Shown here one piece after another: positions 62,901-64,000 of a stretch of DNA of 64,000 nt. Each line of letters begins with the position of its first letter. Within the stretch, counting starts at the first letter, position 1. A program made the translations under genes and the position numbers. Origin of the DNA: JARYGU01 sp033795365 (GTDB taxonomy: Bacteria; Pseudomonadota; Alphaproteobacteria; Rhizobiales; Rhizobiaceae); the NCBI GenBank assembly GCA_033795365.1, contig JARYGU010000017.1, positions 55,294 through 119,293 on the forward strand, read 5' to 3'. A model generated the notes under the pieces. The model ran no database searches, was not told where the DNA came from, and worked only from the letters and a program-made list of their open reading frames with translations.

Positions 62901-63235
62901 TGGCCGGCACCCTTATCGATCCCGGCGCCTTCACGGCACGGCTGGTGCTGGAACGGCCCGAACGCACGGCCGACGGGCAGGGCGGCGCGGTGCGGGATTT
63001 CACCGCTGCGGCGAGCCTGTGGGCGCGCATCGAGCCGGTTTCGGCGGCGCGCGCGGAGCGGGCGGGCGGCGAGGCGATGACGGTGACGCACCGCATCTGG
63101 CTGCGGCACCGCGCGGACGTCGAAAGCGGCATGCGGCTGAGGAAGGGCGCGAGGCTCTTTTCGATCCGCGGATTCCGCGATCCCGACGAGACGCGGCGCT
63201 ATCTCGTCTGCGACTGCGAGGAGGAGGAGCGATGA
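62900..63235 (+). CDS. Phage head closure/stopper protein (g7)
   Basis: A 111-residue beta-rich protein of the head-closure family (SPP1 gp16/HK97 gp10-like region): 'RLVLERPERTADGQGGAV', 'ASLWARIEPVSAARAERAG' and 'THRIWLRHRADVESGMRL'. It links adaptor and tail. The start overlaps the previous stop by one base and its own end overlaps the next gene by four. Confidence 0.88.
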   Translation: MAGTLIDPGAFTARLVLERPERTADGQGGAVRDFTAAASLWARIEPVSAARAERAGGEAMTVTHRIWLRHRADVESGMRLRKGARLFSIRGFRDPDETRRYLVCDCEEEER

Positions 63236-63639
63236 GCGCGGCATCCGCCCTGCAGAAGGCGATCTACGAAAGGCTCGGCGGCGATCCGGCGCTGACGGCG
63301 CTGGTCGGCCCCGAGGGCGTCACGGACCGGCTGGCGGACAAGCCGCACCTGCCGCTGGTAGTGATCCGCACGATCGAAAGCACCGACCGCTCGACCTCGA
63401 CCGAGGACGGCGAGGAACATCTCGTGACGCTGGAGGTCTGGTCCGAGGGGGCGGGCAACCGGGAGGCCCAGGTGATCGCCGGACGGCTGCGTGCGCTGCT
63501 GCACGATGCGCAGGTGACGCTCGAGGGACATCATCTGGTGAGCCTTTTCCACCGGCGCACCGTGACGGGGCGCGAGGGGAAGAGCCGGTACCATCGGGCG
63601 GAGATGCGGTTTCGGGCTATGACGGAGGCGGCAGGATAG
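63232..63639 (+). CDS. DUF3168 tail terminator/completion protein (g8)
   Basis: A 135-residue protein beginning 'SAASALQKAIYERLGGDPAL' with 'HLVTLEVWSEGAGNREAQVI' in the middle, typical of DUF3168, the tail-terminator position. It is coupled to g7 by a four-base overlap. The cluster ends here: no major-tail gene follows within the window, and the next sequence is a truncated acetyltransferase gene. Confidence 0.88.
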   Translation: MSAASALQKAIYERLGGDPALTALVGPEGVTDRLADKPHLPLVVIRTIESTDRSTSTEDGEEHLVTLEVWSEGAGNREAQVIAGRLRALLHDAQVTLEGHHLVSLFHRRTVTGREGKSRYHRAEMRFRAMTEAAG

Positions 63640-63671
63640 GGACTGCGAGCGAAGATACGGAAGAGGCCAGC

Positions 63672-63878
63672 CTGGGTGCGACATTGCTGAAGCATGCATT
63701 GCTTTCGGTGATCGCAACCTCCCGGAAAGTCGCCTTCCGCGTCGTCATGGTGCATGCGCTCGATGAGGATGCGCAGCGGTTCTACCTGAAATACGGATTT
63801 CGCGCAGCAAAGGGGCTGGAGCGTACGTTGTTGCTGCCGACGAAGAATATCGCGGCTTCGCTGGCGGCAGCCGGCTGA
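63672..63878 (+). pseudogene. Truncated GNAT acetyltransferase (3' end)
   Basis: Only the end of a GNAT toxin-like fold remains: 'SLGATLLKHALLSVIATSRK', 'HALDEDAQRFYLKYGFRAA' and 'LERTLLLPTKNI'. Upstream of 'SLGATLL' the acetyl-CoA strand and the N-terminal half are missing. The 64-residue frame starting at 63684 is a fragment. GNATs of this type usually pair with a DUF1778 antitoxin, which is also missing. Confidence 0.8.
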
Positions 63879-63907
63879 GGGATTCACGATTGCATGTCGA
63901 CTGGCGG

Positions 63908-63932
63908 GCGTCCTTCGGGGCGCCTTTTTTAT
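63908..63932 (+). terminator. Hairpin terminator near the window end
   Basis: GGCGTCC-TTCG-GGGCGCC followed by a run of Ts. It is a good rho-independent terminator after the GNAT fragment. Confidence 0.8.
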
Positions 63933-63942
63933 GAAGGAAGTA

Positions 63943-64000
63943 AACCTCCACCTTCGGTGGAGGACTGGACGAGTTCTACATAGTGATTGAGAGACCTCCG
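63943..64000. other. Second hairpin and unexplained end sequence
   Basis: CCTCCAC-CTTCG-GTGGAGG (63945-63963) follows the terminator. The last 37 bases show no gene. A subterminal hairpin of this type is seen at ends of IS200/IS605-like elements, but no transposase is visible within the window. Confidence 0.3.

Overview
The window is a stretch of GC-rich chromosome from an alphaproteobacterium, most likely of the Rhizobiaceae (Rhizobium, Agrobacterium, Ensifer or Shinella type). The evidence is a MucR/Ros regulator, a dmeR-dmeF cobalt/nickel efflux pair, several rhizobial DUF families (DUF930, DUF1491, DUF2336, DUF3175, DUF5330, DUF6107, DUF6456), a gene transfer agent (GTA)-type head cluster, and many copies of a palindromic RIME-like intergenic repeat. 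No rRNA, tRNA or CRISPR array was seen. The species cannot be named from this sequence alone.

Layout. 1-12.7 kb: the 3' end of a branched-chain aminotransferase, sodB, an EamA exporter divergent from a MocR-type regulator, an ADP-ribose-pyrophosphatase-like phosphoesterase, a ParD/ParE module, a WYL regulator divergent from a LysE-type exporter, two periplasmic cytochromes c, a lone HicB, a GNAT enzyme, a class A beta-lactamase and dmeR-dmeF. 12.7-28.1 kb: an ABC exporter, a membrane PQQ glucose dehydrogenase, SelO, oligopeptidase B, a HicA/HicB module, an AI-2E family protein, a VOC protein, a PAQR protein, MsrB, an intact VapBC module and a second VapBC module whose toxin gene carries two opposing frameshifts. 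28.2-34.4 kb: a seven-gene Mrp/Mnh/Pha cation/proton antiporter operon (A-G) with a repeat element between A and B.

34.9-52.2 kb: mucR with a long AT-rich leader, a DnaA-domain-IV-like protein overlapping a DUF6456 gene, sufE, a PAS-type histidine kinase overlapping a peptidoglycan-binding membrane protein, a chemoreceptor with a CheR-tether pentapeptide, tandem small secreted proteins, DUF1254/DUF1214 membrane proteins, a bifunctional penicillin-binding protein and a YcgN-type cysteine-cluster protein. 52.5-54.3 kb: a translationally coupled pair, a degenerate Nudix-like protein and a four-helix membrane protein. I do not recognise this pair and regard it as the best candidate for an undescribed system.

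54.6-63.6 kb: a GTA-like packaging and head cluster (TerS-like, TerL, portal, g3.5-position protein, prohead protease, HK97 capsid, adaptor, stopper, tail terminator). It differs from the textbook layout in four ways: TerL has a long low-complexity N-terminal extension, a GH19-type lysozyme sits between TerL and portal, two small genes (one frameshifted) lie on the opposite strand at the same place, and the cluster stops after the tail-terminator gene, where a truncated GNAT gene and two hairpins appear. Short 'TAGGCAGTAGCCAATAG'-type repeats occupy the gaps on either side of the protease-capsid pair.
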